Assembly: GCF_016887565.1 (NCBI RefSeq)
Contig: NZ_CP069396.1
Span: forward strand, 4,367,001 to 4,431,000
Reading direction: 5' to 3'
DNA: 64,000 bases
Source of the DNA: Archangium violaceum
Lineage (GTDB): Bacteria > Myxococcota > Myxococcia > Myxococcales > Myxococcaceae
Shown: one piece after another, positions 49,388 through 57,614 of the stretch
Numbering within the stretch: position 1 is the first letter of the stretch
How the letters are laid out: the number at the start of each line of letters is the position of its first letter
Made by a program: the position numbers and the translations under genes
Notes under the pieces: model-generated
The model's database searches: none
The model's input: only the letters and a program-made list of their open reading frames with translations
Told to the model about the DNA's origin: nothing

Positions 49388-50346
49388 GGCAGGAAGGGCA
49401 GGGCGGTGATGTTCATCAGGGAGATCCCGAAGCCGATTCTCCCATTGGTGGACGCGGTGAACGTGACGCCGTAGTTCGAGCTGGCGATCGGCAGGCGCAC
49501 CACGAAGACGGCGGTCAGCAGCGGGTCGATGATCTCGGTCGTCTGGCCGCCGATGCCGCTGGCGATGGCCGTGGGCACGCTCAGCAGGACCTTGGCGCCG
49601 ACCATGATGTTCAGCGCGTTGGGGATGACGCGGTAGTAGGCGCCGCCCACGCCAATCAGCGGGTCGTAGGCGGAGAGGGACAAGCCGGCGAGGTTCGCGT
49701 TGGTGTCGCCCCACTGCTCCGCGAAATCCAGGGAGATGTGCTGGCCGGGGTACATCGTCACGTCGAGGAACGTGTGGGTGAGGCTGTCTCCCCGCGCGCG
49801 CCGCTCCAGCTCCTCGGTGAGGGTGAAGTTGCGGCGGGTGCGGGCCAGCTCGGTGAGCCCCGGGTCGAAGTTCTGCACGAACACGATGCGGCTGTTGTGC
49901 AGATTGATGATGCGCAACGAAACGCCCTCCAGCGTCTCGTCGAGCCAGATCGCCACCCGGGCCGGCGGGGCCTTTCCACGTGCGTTCTCGTCCAGCCGGA
50001 TGATCTCCTCTGTTCCCAGCGTGGTCGTGAACTGCTCGAGCCGGCCCTCCTCCACGAACAGGCGCGACGCCATGCACGCCTCGCAGGAACGGAGCGCGGC
50101 GGAGCCGAACACGCGAACCAGGGTCTGCAACGCGGCGGTCGGGTACCAGGCTCTCGACTCCTCGAAAGCCGGCGAGACGCTCACCACGATGGCGGGAGTC
50201 ACGTCCTTCAACGCGATCCCGCCCTGCTCCAGGCGCAGGGTGAGGGTCTCCTCCACCCGGGCGAGCGCCTCGCGCGAGGTGTCACGCTGGGCGAGGGCCA
50301 CGGTCGGCAGCAACACGGCGAGGAGTGCGAGGCGCGTCAGAAGCAA
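49384..50346 (-). CDS. Exported protein, CxxC-motif domain plus beta-barrel-like C part (operon gene 4)
   Basis: 320 aa, starting at a TTG (50346) with GGAGG seven bases upstream, overlapping gene 3 by 10 bp. The frame is open well upstream, but over gene 3. The TTG gives a good signal peptide, LLTRLALLAVLLPTVALAQ. An alpha/beta domain (about 20-190) contains SAALRSCEACMASRLF and RVAIWLDETLEGVSLR. A beta-rich C-terminal part follows (SLSAYDPLIGVGGAYYRVIP, SSNYGVTFTASTNGRIGFGI), ending hydrophobically. A paralogue of gene 3 by layout and by the matching CxxC block. It may form an outer-membrane ring or pore. Confidence 0.75.
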   Translation of the reverse strand: MLLTRLALLAVLLPTVALAQRDTSREALARVEETLTLRLEQGGIALKDVTPAIVVSVSPAFEESRAWYPTAALQTLVRVFGSAALRSCEACMASRLFVEEGRLEQFTTTLGTEEIIRLDENARGKAPPARVAIWLDETLEGVSLRIINLHNSRIVFVQNFDPGLTELARTRRNFTLTEELERRARGDSLTHTFLDVTMYPGQHISLDFAEQWGDTNANLAGLSLSAYDPLIGVGGAYYRVIPNALNIMVGAKVLLSVPTAIASGIGGQTTEIIDPLLTAVFVVRLPIASSNYGVTFTASTNGRIGFGISLMNITALPFLP

Positions 50347-51542
50347 AACGTCACCTCCGCGCCCACCGTGTGGAACTTCAGGATGTCGAGCAGGTTCAGG
50401 TGGGCACCGACCGAGGGCGCATTGTCGAGCGCCGGCGCGGACTCGAGGAACACCGAAGCCCCGATGCGATTCCCGACGCGCAGCTCGAGCCCGATCGGAA
50501 ACGCGGCGAAGGTGGCGTGGGGCTGGACGAGCAGCTGCGGGATGTTGGAGAGGACATCCTCCAGGTTCAGCACCTGGTTCTGGAACACCCGCGCGCCCTG
50601 CCCGTGGATGGAGATCACGGAGCCGCCCACGAAGACGTAGAGATCCGGCCGGGTGAGCGATGCGACCGAGCCGGTGAGCAGGCGGGAGATGCGCGCCTGC
50701 GCCATGAAGCCCGTGTGCAGTTGGGGCATCCAGGTGACGCCCGCCGAGATGGTGCCGGTCCAGGCCCGTGCCTGGGTGAGCGCCATCTCGGTCCCGACCT
50801 GTAGCCAGATGAAGGGCATCGCCGCGACCGCGGTTCCGTTGGATGGCGGGCCGTAGCTCCGCACCGCGATGCGCATCGGCACGGTGAACACGCCGCGGCC
50901 CTGGAGGGCGTCGAGGTACTCCTTGCGCGCCTCGGTCGCGCTCTTGAGCTGGTCCCCCGAGCGCAGCAGCGCTGGCGACGACGTGGAGGTCGTGAGGGTC
51001 CGCGCGTGGATGATCGGCAGCGCAGGCTCTAGCGAGGTGATGCGGGCGCGCAGCACCAGCGCGCTGCCTTCCGCCTCGAAGTCGAGGAAGATCGCATGGC
51101 GCGCACCGGAGAGCGCGCCCGCGGCGGCCAGCGCTTCCGGCTGGTCCACGCCGCGGGAGACGATCGTCCCCTTCGCGCCCGAGTGCACCATCACCGCGGT
51201 GCACTGCGGGCAGTGCGCCAGGGTCAGCCGGGTGCGCGGGTTCTTCACCACCAGGTTGGCGAAGTGGTTCTCGATCAGGGCCGCCAGTCCACTGCCGAAT
51301 CCCACCGGCACGGTGACGTCGGCGAGCACCACCGGCGTCTCCAGCTCGAAGACCGGCTGCTGCGTCCAGCCGTAGACGAGCTCGTCGAGCAGGTCGTACG
51401 CCTGAAGCTGGATCTGCCCCGCCACCTCCGCGCGGAGCTTCTCCATCTGCGCCCGCTGCGCCTCGGCGACCTCCGGGGCCACCGCCGCCCACGACGACGA
51501 GGAGACCAGCGCGAGCGCGAGTGCGAGAAGCGCCGGCCTCAT
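50337..51542 (-). CDS. Exported protein, CxxC-motif domain plus beta-barrel-like C part (operon gene 3)
   Basis: 401 aa from the ATG MRPALLALALALVSSSSWA (ATGA overlap with gene 2; another in-frame ATG at 51551). An N-terminal alpha/beta domain of about 220 residues holds GFGSGLAALIENHFANLVVK, then RLTLAHCPQCTAVMVHSGAK with a CxxC as in gene 4, and HAIFLDFEAEGSALVLRARI. The layout resembles CsgG/FlgO-type outer-membrane ring subunits, but similarity is only in pattern. The C-terminal part alternates as a barrel (GTEMALTQARAWTGTISAGV, HAT.AAFPIGLELRVGNRI) and ends in VGAEVTFCF, a barrel-type terminus. Confidence 0.76.
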   Translation of the reverse strand: MRPALLALALALVSSSSWAAVAPEVAEAQRAQMEKLRAEVAGQIQLQAYDLLDELVYGWTQQPVFELETPVVLADVTVPVGFGSGLAALIENHFANLVVKNPRTRLTLAHCPQCTAVMVHSGAKGTIVSRGVDQPEALAAAGALSGARHAIFLDFEAEGSALVLRARITSLEPALPIIHARTLTTSTSSPALLRSGDQLKSATEARKEYLDALQGRGVFTVPMRIAVRSYGPPSNGTAVAAMPFIWLQVGTEMALTQARAWTGTISAGVTWMPQLHTGFMAQARISRLLTGSVASLTRPDLYVFVGGSVISIHGQGARVFQNQVLNLEDVLSNIPQLLVQPHATFAAFPIGLELRVGNRIGASVFLESAPALDNAPSVGAHLNLLDILKFHTVGAEVTFCF

Positions 51543-52180
51543 CGCAGCCATCTCCACTCTCCATTCAGACACAGTCCGGCGTGGAGCTGCGTCTCCCGTT
51601 CGTCGATCAGCATGATCCCCAGGAACGCGTCGTTCTCGCCGAGCGCGCGTTGAGCGAAGTAGCGCTTGCACGCCAGCGGATAGGCATCCTTCGGCGCCAT
51701 CCGGCCGAGCACCGCGATGTCGCCCGCGGCGAGGACCGGAACCTTGTCGGAGACCCTGCGTCCCTGCTCGGCGAGCTCGGTGCGCGCCGCCACCGAGATC
51801 TTCGCCGCCACCTCGGGCTGGGGATAGAAGGCGTCGACGTGCCAGTTGAGCTCGCCCGGCCCCAGCGCGCTGGCGACCTCGGCGATCTCTCCCACCGACT
51901 CGCGCAGCGAAGCGAGGATGACTTCGTCGCGCTCCGGCCGCTCTCCATCGCGCATGATGCGCCGGGTGCAGATGAGCGCCTCGGACTCCTGGTTCGCCAT
52001 GCGCGCGAGCGGCGCGGGGATTTCACCCGGGTGGAGCTCATGCGCCCGCTGCTGGCTCACGCGCGAGCAGTCGAGATTGCGCGCCTCTGACTTGTCGTGC
52101 CAGATGCCGGGCGCGGGGTCGTACGGGCGCCCCGAGGACACCGAGAGTTGCACCAGGAGGAAGACCAGCAGGGTTTCCAT
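51539..52180 (-). CDS. Exported protein, unknown (operon gene 2)
   Basis: 213 aa from the ATG METLLVFLLVQLSVSSG, a signal-like N-terminus. It overlaps the stop of gene 1 (TAATG). The mature region is mostly helical with four cysteines (LDCSRVSQQRAHE, ALICTRRIMRDGE, YPLACKRYFAQR, HAGLCLNGEWRW). This suggests two disulfides and a periplasmic site. The VPVLAAGDIAVLGRMAPKDA segment looks like a beta hairpin. No family recognised. Position between a lipoprotein and the two CxxC proteins suggests it is an assembly partner of that outer-membrane group. Confidence 0.72.
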   Translation of the reverse strand: METLLVFLLVQLSVSSGRPYDPAPGIWHDKSEARNLDCSRVSQQRAHELHPGEIPAPLARMANQESEALICTRRIMRDGERPERDEVILASLRESVGEIAEVASALGPGELNWHVDAFYPQPEVAAKISVAARTELAEQGRRVSDKVPVLAAGDIAVLGRMAPKDAYPLACKRYFAQRALGENDAFLGIMLIDERETQLHAGLCLNGEWRWLR

Positions 52181-52923
52181 TATGGCTCCGTGCCCGTCTG
52201 GCGCTGTTCGCCCCCGCCCTGAGAACGGGGCTCGAACGAGCGCAGCACTTCGGAGCGGACCCGCGCGTTGAAGGCGAGCTGGCTCAGCTGTGCATAGAAG
52301 TCGCGCGAGAAGTCCCGCGCCGGCGCCTCGCCCGTGAGCTCCTCCTCCGGTGGGCGCACGAGGGCGTCGAGCACCCAGTTCACGCCCCAGATTCCGGCGC
52401 CGAAGTACTCGATGAAGCGCGCCTTCAGGCTGTCGGATGCGAGCAGGAACCCGCTCGCGTCGCGAATGGTCACGTCCTGCGCGACACTGTACTCCGTGAA
52501 GGCCGGCACGATCGTGAATGAGAGGGCCGTGAGGGCCCACAGCGGGCCGCTGCTCTCCTTGTGGAGGAGCCGCGACGACAGATCGACGACCAGGTCGGGC
52601 TGGGTGCCCTCTTCGAGGCTCCGCGACGATCTGCCATTGCGTGGCACGTCGGTTTCGACCTTCGCGCCCTGGTTTCGGAACAGCGCGCCGACCCTGCGGC
52701 AGAGCAGCTCGGCGTCGCTCGCCTTGAGGTAGTCCCCCGGGACGCAGCGCACGAGCAGGCGCATGCCCTCGAAGTTCGCGAGCCGCGGATCGACGATCGC
52801 CGGGCGCTGCAATGAGCTGAGCGGCTGGTACACGGTGACGCAGCCGGAGAGCAGCGCGCCCAACAGCAGCACCCGGCCCGCGTTACTCGCCGTGCACCTG
52901 GATTTCACAGCACGACTCGTCAT
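52180..52923 (-). CDS. Lipoprotein, first gene of the motor-like operon (operon gene 1)
   Basis: 247 aa from the ATG at 52923. The signal includes VLLLGALLSGC with a lipobox. The mature part has an alpha/beta pattern, with cysteines in LLVRCVPGDYLK and AELLCRRVG, then RNQGAKVETDVPRNGRSS, PDLVVDLSSRLLHKE and QDVTIRDASGFLLASDSLKA. The arrangement is similar to LpoB/GNA1162-type or CsgG-like periplasmic lipoproteins that sense or gate envelope assemblies, but no match is certain. The operon promoter should lie in the 163 bp upstream. A TTG start 7 codons earlier is possible. Confidence 0.74.
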   Translation of the reverse strand: MTSRAVKSRCTASNAGRVLLLGALLSGCVTVYQPLSSLQRPAIVDPRLANFEGMRLLVRCVPGDYLKASDAELLCRRVGALFRNQGAKVETDVPRNGRSSRSLEEGTQPDLVVDLSSRLLHKESSGPLWALTALSFTIVPAFTEYSVAQDVTIRDASGFLLASDSLKARFIEYFGAGIWGVNWVLDALVRPPEEELTGEAPARDFSRDFYAQLSQLAFNARVRSEVLRSFEPRSQGGGEQRQTGTEP

Positions 52924-53086
52924 GGGGTCGGCGACCTCGTGCAACTGTTGGGCCGACGCCTTTCAAAGGGAGAACGAGGCGAGCTGTGCGATCCAGGACC
53001 AGCGATCCGCGACACGGATGTCGCATTTGCGTTCATTGTCGGGCGCGACCATATCAGAATCCTGAACCCGGCGTGTTCCCCCCTCC
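52924..53086. promoter_or_regulatory. Upstream region of the 12-gene operon
   Basis: 163 bp between the LysR gene's end and the operon's first gene, both minus strand. An AT-richer part lies around 53020-53060. It is the only gap in the area long enough to hold the operon promoter; no consensus boxes are certain. Confidence 0.4.
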
Positions 53087-54019
53087 TCACCGCTCCCCCC
53101 TCCTCTCCCACGGTGGCGAGCCCGCGTACCGCTCCGCGAGGAAGGAGACGAAGGCCCGCACCTTTGACGGCACCAGCCGCCCCGGCGGATGCACCGCGAA
53201 AATGCCGGTGTCAGGCACGGACCACCCCTCCAGCACCCGCACGAGCCGCCCGGCGCGCAGGTCCTCCGCGATGAGGAACGTGGCCAGCACGGAGACACCA
53301 CAACCCGCCACTGCCGCCTGCCGCAACGCCTCGGCGTTGTCCGCGACGAGCGCCGGGCGGCCTCGTGCGGTCACCTGCTCTTCCCCCCTCTGAAGGTTCC
53401 ACGACTGACCGTCCGACAGCAGGCTGAAGTAGAGACACGCGTGGTGCGCGAGGTCCTCCGGCTTGGCCAGCGGCCGCCGGCCCCGGAGGTAGGAGGGGGC
53501 CGCGACGATGAGGCGGTGGTTCGTCGCGAGCCGGCGCACCACGAGGCTGGAGTTGGTGAGCGCGCCGATGCGGATGGCCACGTCGAACCGCTCCTGCACG
53601 AGGTCCACGTAGCGGTCCATGAACGAGAACTCCAGCCCGATGCGCGGGTAGCGGCGCAGGAAGTCCGGCAGCAGCGGCGCCACCTGGAGTTGGCCGAACA
53701 GGTTGGGCACGGCCACCCGCAACCGCCCCCGGGGCTCCCCCGCCAGGCCCGAGACGAGCGCCTCCGCGTCCTCCACGCGGGTGAGCACATCGGTGCACCG
53801 CTCCAGGTACAGCGTCCCGGCTTCCGTCAGCGACACGTGACGCGTGGTGCGCCGCAGGAGCGCGGTGCCCAGCGCGTCCTCCAGCCGGGCGATGCGCCGG
53901 CTCAGGGAGGAGGCGCTGATGCCCAGCTCGCGCGCCGCGTCCACGAAGCTCAGCGCCCGCGCCACCGCCGTGAAGCTGAGCATGTCCTCCAGCCGGTCCC
54001 TCAGTGCCACGCGCTCCAT
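53087..54019 (-). CDS. LysR-family transcriptional regulator
   Basis: 310 aa. Winged helix-turn-helix at about 9-70 (FTAVARALSFVDAARELGIS, LSRRIARLEDALGTALLRR, RHVSLTEAGTLYLERC), then the periplasmic-binding-like effector domain (GRLRVAVPNLFGQLQVAPLL, DVAIRIGALTNSSLVVRRL, GVSVLATFLIAEDLRAGRL) and a typical end VPSKVRAFVSFLAER. CrgA/AaeR-type subgroup. GGAGGAGC precedes the ATG. It is divergent from the SDR/SMP-30 pair, with 160 bp between the starts, the usual layout of a LysR regulator with its target operon. The inducer is probably an intermediate handled by those enzymes. Confidence 0.94.
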   Translation of the reverse strand: MERVALRDRLEDMLSFTAVARALSFVDAARELGISASSLSRRIARLEDALGTALLRRTTRHVSLTEAGTLYLERCTDVLTRVEDAEALVSGLAGEPRGRLRVAVPNLFGQLQVAPLLPDFLRRYPRIGLEFSFMDRYVDLVQERFDVAIRIGALTNSSLVVRRLATNHRLIVAAPSYLRGRRPLAKPEDLAHHACLYFSLLSDGQSWNLQRGEEQVTARGRPALVADNAEALRQAAVAGCGVSVLATFLIAEDLRAGRLVRVLEGWSVPDTGIFAVHPPGRLVPSKVRAFVSFLAERYAGSPPWERRGER

Positions 54020-54179
54020 GCCCTGCTCCTCCGCATTGTTGCGTGCGGTGCAAGAGTCTAGTGCGGCGCCCCGCGATGATGGGACGAAAGCCCTGGGCTA
54101 CTTGTGCACCACACGCATCGGAGAGCGCGAGGGCCATCCAGGCCGCGCGCGCTTCCGGGCTCCCGCGGAGTGCAGGCAC

Positions 54180-54986
54180 ATGGCGGACACAACGGGGTCG
54201 AAGTCGTTCCAGGAGAAGGTGGTCCTCGTCACGGGGGCCGGAAGCGGAATCGGGCAGGCCGCGGCGGTGGCCTTCGCTCGCGAGGGCGCCACGGTGGTCC
54301 TCGCGGGCCGGCGGCGCGCGGAGCTGGACGCGGTGGCGGCGGAAGTCGAGGCGGCCGGAGGACGGGCACTCGCCCTCCCCACGGACGTGGCGAAGGTGGA
54401 CGAGGTGGAGCGGCTCGTCCGCACGACGCTCGAGCGGTTCGACCGGCTGGACGCCGCCTTCAACAACGCGGGCGTGGAGGGCACCTTCGCCCCCATCCAT
54501 GAATTGAAGGCCGAGGACTTCGACCACACCTTCGACATCAACGTGCGCGGCGTGTGGCTGTGCATGAAGTACGAGGTGGACGCCATGCTGCGCTCCGGGC
54601 GCGGCGGGGCCATCGTCAACAACTCCTCGTGGCTGGCACATGGCGCGCTGCCGGGCACCTCCCTCTACGCCGCCAGCAAGGCAGCGCTGGACGGGATGAT
54701 TCGCGCGGTGGCGCTGGAGGGCATGGAGCGCGGTGTACGCGTGAACAACGTCAACCCCGGCATCATCGACACGCCCATGCTCCGCCGCCTCTCCACGGAG
54801 GAGACGCGGCGTCCCTTCATCACCCACACGCCCGCGCGCCGGCTCGGCAGCCCGGAGGAGGTAGCGGACGTGGTCCTCTGGCTGTGCTCCGACGGTGCCC
54901 GCTTCGTCACGGGGCAGAACGTCCTGGTCGATGGCGGCTACACCATTGCCGGCCACCGCCCCTGGGCGGGCACGGAGGCGCGATGA
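54180..54986 (+). CDS. Short-chain dehydrogenase (glucose 1-dehydrogenase-like classical SDR)
   Basis: 268 aa from the ATG MADTTGSKSF with GGAG upstream. It carries TGAGSGIG, the LAGRRRAEL cofactor segment (arginine after beta-2, NADP-type), NNAGVEGTF, serine in NNSSWLAHG, YAASKAAL and the C-terminal NVLVDGGYTIAG. Its stop overlaps the ATG of the SMP-30-like gene, so the two are co-translated. With the divergent LysR gene they form a small catabolic or modification unit. An enzyme oxidising a sugar or hydroxy compound to a lactone, then cleaved by the downstream lactonase-like protein, would fit, but this is inference. Confidence 0.92.
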   Translation: MADTTGSKSFQEKVVLVTGAGSGIGQAAAVAFAREGATVVLAGRRRAELDAVAAEVEAAGGRALALPTDVAKVDEVERLVRTTLERFDRLDAAFNNAGVEGTFAPIHELKAEDFDHTFDINVRGVWLCMKYEVDAMLRSGRGGAIVNNSSWLAHGALPGTSLYAASKAALDGMIRAVALEGMERGVRVNNVNPGIIDTPMLRRLSTEETRRPFITHTPARRLGSPEEVADVVLWLCSDGARFVTGQNVLVDGGYTIAGHRPWAGTEAR

Positions 54987-55987
54987 GTGGCCTGCACATC
55001 CTGGGAGCTCTCACCACCGCGCTGCTCATGGCCACGTCCCCCGTCACGGTGGGCGCCGCCCTGCGCGAGCGGCTGCCGCTGCCCGAGGGCCTCACATATC
55101 CCAACGGCATTACCCACGCCGAGGACGGGACGCTCTTCGTCGGCTCGGTGTCGAACGGGCGCATCCTGCGCAGGGCCCCGGGTGGCGAATGGACGGTGCT
55201 GTTCCCCGGCTCCGAGGAGATCTTCGCCGTGACGAGCCTGCGGCTCGATGCGCCGCGCGGCCTGCTGTGGGGCACCTCGCCCGACGCCATGGGACTGCTG
55301 CGTCCGGATGGCACCCTGGGGAAGCGTGCGCCCCGGCTCTTCGCGGTGGATGCGCGCACGGGCGAGGTCCGGCGCATCCTCCCCGTGCCGGAGGGAGGCT
55401 TGGGCAACGACATCACCGTCACTCCCGATGGCGGCCTGTACGTGACGGATAGCACGCGGGCCTCCGTCCTCTACCTGCGTCCCGGGGGGGAGCGGCTGGA
55501 GACGTACGTGTCCGATACCCGCTTCGCGTCCAAGGCGGCGGGACTGTCTGGCATTGGCCCCGCGGGCATCGCGCTGGCGCCAGATGGGCGGACGCTCGCC
55601 GTCAACACGTTTGGGCCGGGCCGGCTCTTCCTCGTGCGCCCGGGAACGGCGGGAGCGACACCCACCGTGAGCGAGGTGGAGTTGCCGCGCCGTCTGGAGA
55701 ATCCGGATGGAATGCGCTTCGCACCCGATGGCCGGCTGCTCGTGCTGGAGGGTGCGGCGAACAGTGGCGATGGGCGCGTGGTCCGCATCGACGTGCTTGG
55801 AAGGGCCTCCGGTCCGAGACCCATCGAGGTGCTGGCCTCCAGCATGGAGTCTCCCGTCAACCTCACGGTGGAATCGAATGGCCGCATCTGGGTGACCGAG
55901 GCCCGGCTGCGCGACAGGTTGCTGAAGGGCGCGGCGGCGAAGGTGCCGGATGCGTTCTGGGTGACGAAGCTGGTGCTCGGGGATTGA
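54983..55987 (+). CDS. Exported SMP-30/gluconolactonase-like beta-propeller protein
   Basis: 334 aa. The ATG overlaps the SDR stop and has GGAGG nearby. Signal peptide: residues 1-25 (LHILGALTTALLMATSPVTV). Propeller repeats with the family pattern: PEGLTYPNGITHAEDGTLFV, GLGNDITVTPDGGLYVTDST, GPAGIALAPDGRTLAVNTFG, ENPDGMRFAPDGRLLVLEGA and SPVNLTVESNGRIWVTEARL. The metal-binding Glu/Asn/Asp residues of gluconolactonases appear at equivalent turns, but this was judged only by eye. It acts outside the cytoplasm, unlike the SDR it is coupled to. That weakens a simple two-step pathway and suggests transport between them. Confidence 0.86.
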   Translation: MSGLHILGALTTALLMATSPVTVGAALRERLPLPEGLTYPNGITHAEDGTLFVGSVSNGRILRRAPGGEWTVLFPGSEEIFAVTSLRLDAPRGLLWGTSPDAMGLLRPDGTLGKRAPRLFAVDARTGEVRRILPVPEGGLGNDITVTPDGGLYVTDSTRASVLYLRPGGERLETYVSDTRFASKAAGLSGIGPAGIALAPDGRTLAVNTFGPGRLFLVRPGTAGATPTVSEVELPRRLENPDGMRFAPDGRLLVLEGAANSGDGRVVRIDVLGRASGPRPIEVLASSMESPVNLTVESNGRIWVTEARLRDRLLKGAAAKVPDAFWVTKLVLGD

Positions 55988-56142
55988 GCGAGGGGCCGCG
56001 ACTCCGCCAGACTCCTCTCACGGCCGGTTGCTCGAGCGTGGAGTTCCCGCGGCGGTTCTGGCTGGAGGACACCCTCTGCTCATGGAACGATGGCGAGGCG
56101 CCCGAGCGCCGCTGATCCACGCCAGAGCAAGAGGAGCCGCAC

Positions 56143-56973
56143 ATGGCTGAAAGAAAGGTCTGTCTCGTCACCGGTGCCTCGTCCGGCATCGGGCTGGCCG
56201 CCGCGTTGGAGCTGGTGCGCGCCGGCCACACGGTGTACGGCGCCGCGCGGCGCGTGGAGCGGATGGACGCTCTTCGCGCGGCGGGCGGCCACCCGCTCGC
56301 CCTGGACGTCTCGCACGATGCGGACGTGGAGCGCGTGGTGCGCACCCTCCTCGACGCGCAGGGGCGGATCGACGTCCTCGTGAACAACGCGGGGGTCGGG
56401 CTGCACGGCTCGATCGAGGACACGCCGCTCGAGAAGGCGCGCCACCTGTTCGAGGTCAACCTCTTCGGCGCGGCCCGGTTGGTCCAGCTCGTCCTGCCGG
56501 CGATGCGCAAGCAGGGGTCGGGCACCATCGTCAACGTCTCGTCGATCGGCGGCGAGATCGCCCTCCCTCTGGGCGCCTGGTACTACGCATCGAAACACGC
56601 ACTGGAGGCGTTCTCCGACTCACTCCGCCAGGAGGTCGGGAGGTTCGGCGTTCGCGTGGTGTTGATCCAGCCGGGCATCATCAAGACGGAGTTCGAGAAG
56701 GGCACCGCCCAGGAGCTGCGCGACGTCTCGGGGCACGGCGCCTACGCGAACATGGCGGAGGCGATGGCGAAGAAGGCCGACCAGGCGTTCAGCAGCGGCG
56801 AGAGCAAGGCGTCGGATCCATCGGTGGTCGCTGAAGCGATCCGGGAGGCGATCGACTCGCCGTCGCCGAAGGCCCGCTACGTCGTGGGCTACCTCGGCAG
56901 GATGCTGCTGATGATGAACCGCGTCCTCCCGGATCGGGCGTGGGACCGGATGGTGACGGCACGGCTCCACTGA
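56143..56973 (+). CDS. Short-chain dehydrogenase/reductase
   Basis: 276 aa from the ATG MAERKVCLV; AGAGGAGCC precedes it. [17 protein letters not shown], serine in NVSSIGGEI, YYASKHALEAF and PGIIKTEF are present. This is the DltE/YdfG-like subgroup of classical SDRs often called oxidoreductases. Substrate not predictable. The final codons (…ARLH then TGA) are part of a 23-bp sequence repeated exactly at 30548-30570. It is separated from the SMP-30 gene by 155 bp with no obvious gene and ends 38 bp before a strong hairpin. Confidence 0.93.
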   Translation: MAERKVCLVTGASSGIGLAAALELVRAGHTVYGAARRVERMDALRAAGGHPLALDVSHDADVERVVRTLLDAQGRIDVLVNNAGVGLHGSIEDTPLEKARHLFEVNLFGAARLVQLVLPAMRKQGSGTIVNVSSIGGEIALPLGAWYYASKHALEAFSDSLRQEVGRFGVRVVLIQPGIIKTEFEKGTAQELRDVSGHGAYANMAEAMAKKADQAFSSGESKASDPSVVAEAIREAIDSPSPKARYVVGYLGRMLLMMNRVLPDRAWDRMVTARLH

Positions 56974-56983
56974 GCGCCAAGGG
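56961..56983. repeat. 23-bp sequence shared exactly with 30548-30570
   Basis: Covers the end and stop codon of the SDR gene plus ten bases downstream. Exact identity of 23 bases 26 kb apart is not expected by chance. Confidence 0.7.
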
Positions 56984-57010
56984 GCCGATATCGAACCTGG
57001 CGATACGCCA

Positions 57011-57038
57011 CCTCTCGCCGGAGCACCCCGGCGAGAGG
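57011..57038. terminator. Strong hairpin terminator between convergent genes
   Basis: Perfect 11-bp stem CCTCTCGCCGG/CCGGCGAGAGG with a 6-nt loop, between the SDR stop (56973) and the mini-lipoprotein end (57055). Confidence 0.75.
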
Positions 57039-57054
57039 CGGCCGGTCACGAGCC

Positions 57055-57306
57055 TCACTCGGTCAGGCAGACCCACTTGTTGGAGGGGATGTTCTGGCAG
57101 AAGCACTCGCCAAAGGTGCCATTGGCCCACTGGCAGCCCAACTCCGCGTCCGGACGACAGACGCGGCCCTGGAGATACTCACAGCTCTGGATGAGCGCGG
57201 CGGAGTCCTGACCGAGCTCCGAGCCTTCCTCCGTCACCTCCGTTCCACCACAGCCCATCCCGAAGACAGAAACGACGGCGACCATCGCGAGCCCACGAAG
57301 AAACAT
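57055..57306 (-). CDS. Cys-rich mini-lipoprotein
   Basis: 83 aa from the ATG MFLRGLAMVAVVSVFGMGC, a lipoprotein signal; AAGGAG lies seven bases upstream. The short mature part has six cysteines (IQSCEYLQGRVCRPDAELGC, GECFCQNI, WVCLTE), giving probable disulfides. A longer upstream frame lacks a signal and is rejected. Small Cys-rich secreted lipoproteins of this kind are common in myxobacteria and mostly unstudied. It is transcribed away from the radical SAM region. The 308 bp from 57307 to the peptide ORF at 57615 hold the palindrome described separately and no other gene I can support. Confidence 0.75.
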   Translation of the reverse strand: MFLRGLAMVAVVSVFGMGCGGTEVTEEGSELGQDSAALIQSCEYLQGRVCRPDAELGCQWANGTFGECFCQNIPSNKWVCLTE

Positions 57307-57548
57307 GGTGACACTCCTTTTCGCTGGTGAGGTGCTGATGCAACAGCCTACGGAAGCGCTGGCCAAGGCTTCCCTGAAAGTCGTGATTCAACCGCAAAGC
57401 TCCGCGCGCAGCGGTCTCAGCGTTCGAGATTGCGGAACGGATTGTTGAACGGCTCCGCGCCCTTCGCGGAGGCATGACGGAAGCCTCGGCGTTCGCGTCT
57501 TCCAGGTCATCGCGTGTCACCAGATTGAAAAGGAAACGAAGCCCGTTG

Positions 57549-57575
57549 CAAAGTAAGTGAGATTAACTTACTTTG
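57549..57575. promoter_or_regulatory. Perfect 10-bp inverted repeat, probable operator
   Basis: CAAAGTAAGT (57549-57558), a 7-bp spacer, then ACTTACTTTG (57566-57575). It is strikingly AT-rich for this genome and 40 bp upstream of a small ORF and 177 bp upstream of the radical SAM gene. The size and symmetry fit a TetR-like or similar dimeric repressor site. No such repressor gene is in the immediate neighbourhood. Confidence 0.6.
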
Positions 57576-57614
57576 GATTCCGGCGCAGGTCCACACCTTT
57601 CTGAGGTGCAGTCG

